Shown here: positions 5,847 to 7,044 of the stretch, one piece after another
How positions within the stretch are numbered: position 1 is the first letter of the stretch
How the letters are laid out: each line of letters begins with the position of its first letter
Assembly: GCA_017419895.1 (NCBI GenBank)
Contig: JAFOKI010000117.1
Location: forward strand, 1 to 7,044
Length of the DNA: 7,044 nt
Source: Eubacterium sp.
Lineage (GTDB): Bacteria; Bacillota; Clostridia; Peptostreptococcales; Anaerovoracaceae
Direction: 5' to 3'
The notes under the pieces: generated by a model
The model's database searches: none
Seen by the model: only the letters and a program-made list of their open reading frames with translations
What the model was told of the DNA's origin: nothing
Made by a program: the position numbers and the translations under genes

Positions 5847-7044
5847 ATGAAAGGATCAAACCGCATCGCATCCTGCCTGGCAGCAGGAATCGTCTGCCTC
5901 GTCCTTCTGTTTCTGTTCGCCGCTTCGGAAAACGTCTTTGCGGCCACGGGAACCATGGAGGAGAAGGACGGGGTCATCACGCTGACAAATTATAAAACTG
6001 ACCAGCCGATCCAGATCGCCCCGGAAACTACCATCGTGCTCAATGGAGAAAATGAAATCAATCTTTCACAGTCGTCGGGGGACTATTGTCTTGTGCGCAG
6101 TGGCGGCAACTATGTTGAAAAACTGACGATCAAAGGGAGCGGCTCGCTAAAGACGAACGGTAAGCTGATTCCTTCGAACGAACTGGAGATCAATGGCGTC
6201 AAGGTCACGATCGATCATCCCTATGCGGGGTCACTGAGCTTAGACGACACCGTCATGGCAGCAAATAAAATAACGGTCTCAGGAGCGGAAGTAACGGTCA
6301 CTACAGGGAATATGGCCGCCATGGGCTTTCCGGATGAATCTGTGGAAGTTGTGATCAAGGATCATTCTGTAGTGAATCTGAAAACAGATCTGTCATCGTA
6401 TAGTTTTTTGGGAGGTGCTCTGACTGTTCAGGATTCCGATTTAAACGTGACCATGACCAGTAAAGGGGCTGAACTCATAGAGGGCAGTTATATTTGTGAG
6501 ACTGTGTGTTTTGGCTCCATCAAACTCAAAAATGCTGATCTGAAAGTGAAGGGAGTTAATGTTATTTTCGATTCTTTCTATAATCATGAGATCGACCATT
6601 CCAGCCTGGTGTTAGAATGCGAAGATCAGAAGAACCCCCTCGTTTTCATTAACGGCGAAAATAATCTGATCTTGAAGGACGCATCCCTCGTTGAGCCTGC
6701 AGGAGGGAAATTCGTTGTGTCAGGGTATGAAGACTATGTATTGGCAGATGCAAATGGAAAAGCAGTAACCAAAGTGATCATTGAAGCGGATCATAAATGG
6801 GATGCCGGTAAAGTAACAAAGGCGCCTACCATGAATGCGACAGGAGTCAAGACTTACACGTGCGCTGTCTGCGGTAAGACCAAGACTGAAGCTATTCCGA
6901 AGCTGTCGTCACAGGACAACTTCAAGCCAGGTGCGGACGCATCTGTGGCTGAAGCCTGCATCCTCGCGCTTCCCAACGATAATGACCCCGCGGGATCGCA
7001 TTCGGACTTCTCCAGCTCAAGGCTGCCAAGACAACAAAGTCTTC
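5847..7044 (+). CDS. Secreted beta-strand-rich surface protein, paralogue of the preceding gene; 3' partial and apparently frameshifted
   Basis: Translation from ATG 5847 gives a Sec signal peptide (MKGSNR, hydrophobic stretch, VFA before a probable cleavage after Ala32). About 280 residues of Gly/Ser/Asn-rich alternating strands follow (TIVLNGENEINLS, LTIKGSGSLKTNG). Next is the same module as in the upstream gene: His316, Cys339 and Cys342 in ADHKWDAG ... TYTCAVCGKTKTEAIPK, about three-quarters identical to the paralogue across 39 residues. The linker PGADASVAEACILAL is also shared. At about 6996 the match jumps frame: in-frame translation becomes unrelated (HSDFSSS...), whereas the frame beginning at 6998 reads AFGLLQLKAAKTTKS, matching AFGILQLKASKITKS upstream. 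One base seems missing. The frame then runs open to the right edge. A Lys-rich FN3/Big_2 tail is expected beyond it. Either a pseudogene or a sequence error. Confidence 0.8.
   Translation, partial: MKGSNRIASCLAAGIVCLVLLFLFAASENVFAATGTMEEKDGVITLTNYKTDQPIQIAPETTIVLNGENEINLSQSSGDYCLVRSGGNYVEKLTIKGSGSLKTNGKLIPSNELEINGVKVTIDHPYAGSLSLDDTVMAANKITVSGAEVTVTTGNMAAMGFPDESVEVVIKDHSVVNLKTDLSSYSFLGGALTVQDSDLNVTMTSKGAELIEGSYICETVCFGSIKLKNADLKVKGVNVIFDSFYNHEIDHSSLVLECEDQKNPLVFINGENNLILKDASLVEPAGGKFVVSGYEDYVLADANGKAVTKVIIEADHKWDAGKVTKAPTMNATGVKTYTCAVCGKTKTEAIPKLSSQDNFKPGADASVAEACILALPNDNDPAGSHSDFSSSRLPRQQSL
6786..6905 (+). repeat. H...CxxC module, copy 2
   Basis: This is the counterpart of the module at 4616-4738. 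It keeps His, both Cys and the Trp of HKW, while the preceding beta-rich regions of the two proteins are much more divergent. It marks where the conserved C-terminal part of the paralogues begins. Confidence 0.7.
6993..6998 (+). other. Probable single-base deletion (frameshift site)
   Basis: Homology to the upstream paralogue runs DPAG in the start frame up to 6995 and resumes as AFGLLQLK from 6998, with only TC left where a Ser or Thr codon is expected. The resumed frame keeps at least 14 residues of clear similarity to the window end. No slippery heptamer that would suggest programmed frameshifting is visible nearby. Confidence 0.75.

Noticed and set aside
5842..5850. Start-stop mini-frame ATGAAATGA overlapping the second surface-protein start
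   Set aside because: It is too close to the ribosome binding site to be used efficiently and encodes only two residues. Probably chance.

Overview
The window looks like the chromosome of an anaerobic Gram-positive bacterium of the Clostridia (Eubacteriales type) with roughly balanced base composition. The evidence is a flavin/iron-sulfur reductase of the 2,4-dienoyl-CoA reductase / BaiCD class, AGGAG-type ribosome binding sites, extended -10 promoters, a textbook intrinsic terminator, and Sec-secreted proteins ending in the Lys-rich FN3-like plus Ig-like (Big_2) tail common in gut and oral Firmicutes. The genus cannot be fixed from sequence alone. All recognised genes are on the + strand.

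Region 1 (1-3328) is a catabolic or redox gene pair. The first gene enters from the left edge already in frame; its true start lies outside the window. It encodes one polypeptide joining an Old Yellow Enzyme barrel (C-terminal part seen), a four-Cys [4Fe-4S] site, an FAD/NAD(P)H module, and an acetoacetate decarboxylase-like domain at the C-terminus. The second gene, 68 bases on, encodes a classical short-chain dehydrogenase with a complete N-S-Y-K tetrad and an acidic residue suggesting NAD(H). The intergenic gap holds a GC-rich hairpin followed by four T's, a possible attenuator. The pair ends at a small hairpin and a very strong intrinsic terminator. The likely theme is anaerobic reduction and C-C bond chemistry on an unsaturated or beta-keto carbonyl compound; the substrate is unknown.

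Region 2 (3329-7044) carries two tandem paralogous genes for secreted proteins. Each has a signal peptide, a long beta-strand-rich repetitive region (beta-helix-like), and a conserved H...CxxC module. The first continues into a Lys-rich FN3-like plus Big_2 tail; the second runs off the right edge. Each gene has its own extended -10 promoter. Between them (5390-5846, 457 bases without a gene) lie a 107-base element with perfect 21-base inverted arms and two internal hairpins, a cluster of GAGTC repeats, a promoter and a leader of about 140 bases. The second paralogue appears to have lost one base near 6996: homology to the first continues in another frame, so this copy may be a pseudogene or contain a sequence error.

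No tRNA, rRNA, CRISPR array, transposase or integrase was recognised. The most unusual items are the reductase-decarboxylase fusion, whose decarboxylase-like domain keeps the catalytic Lys-Lys pair but has lost other active-site residues, and the structured palindromic element between the paralogues.
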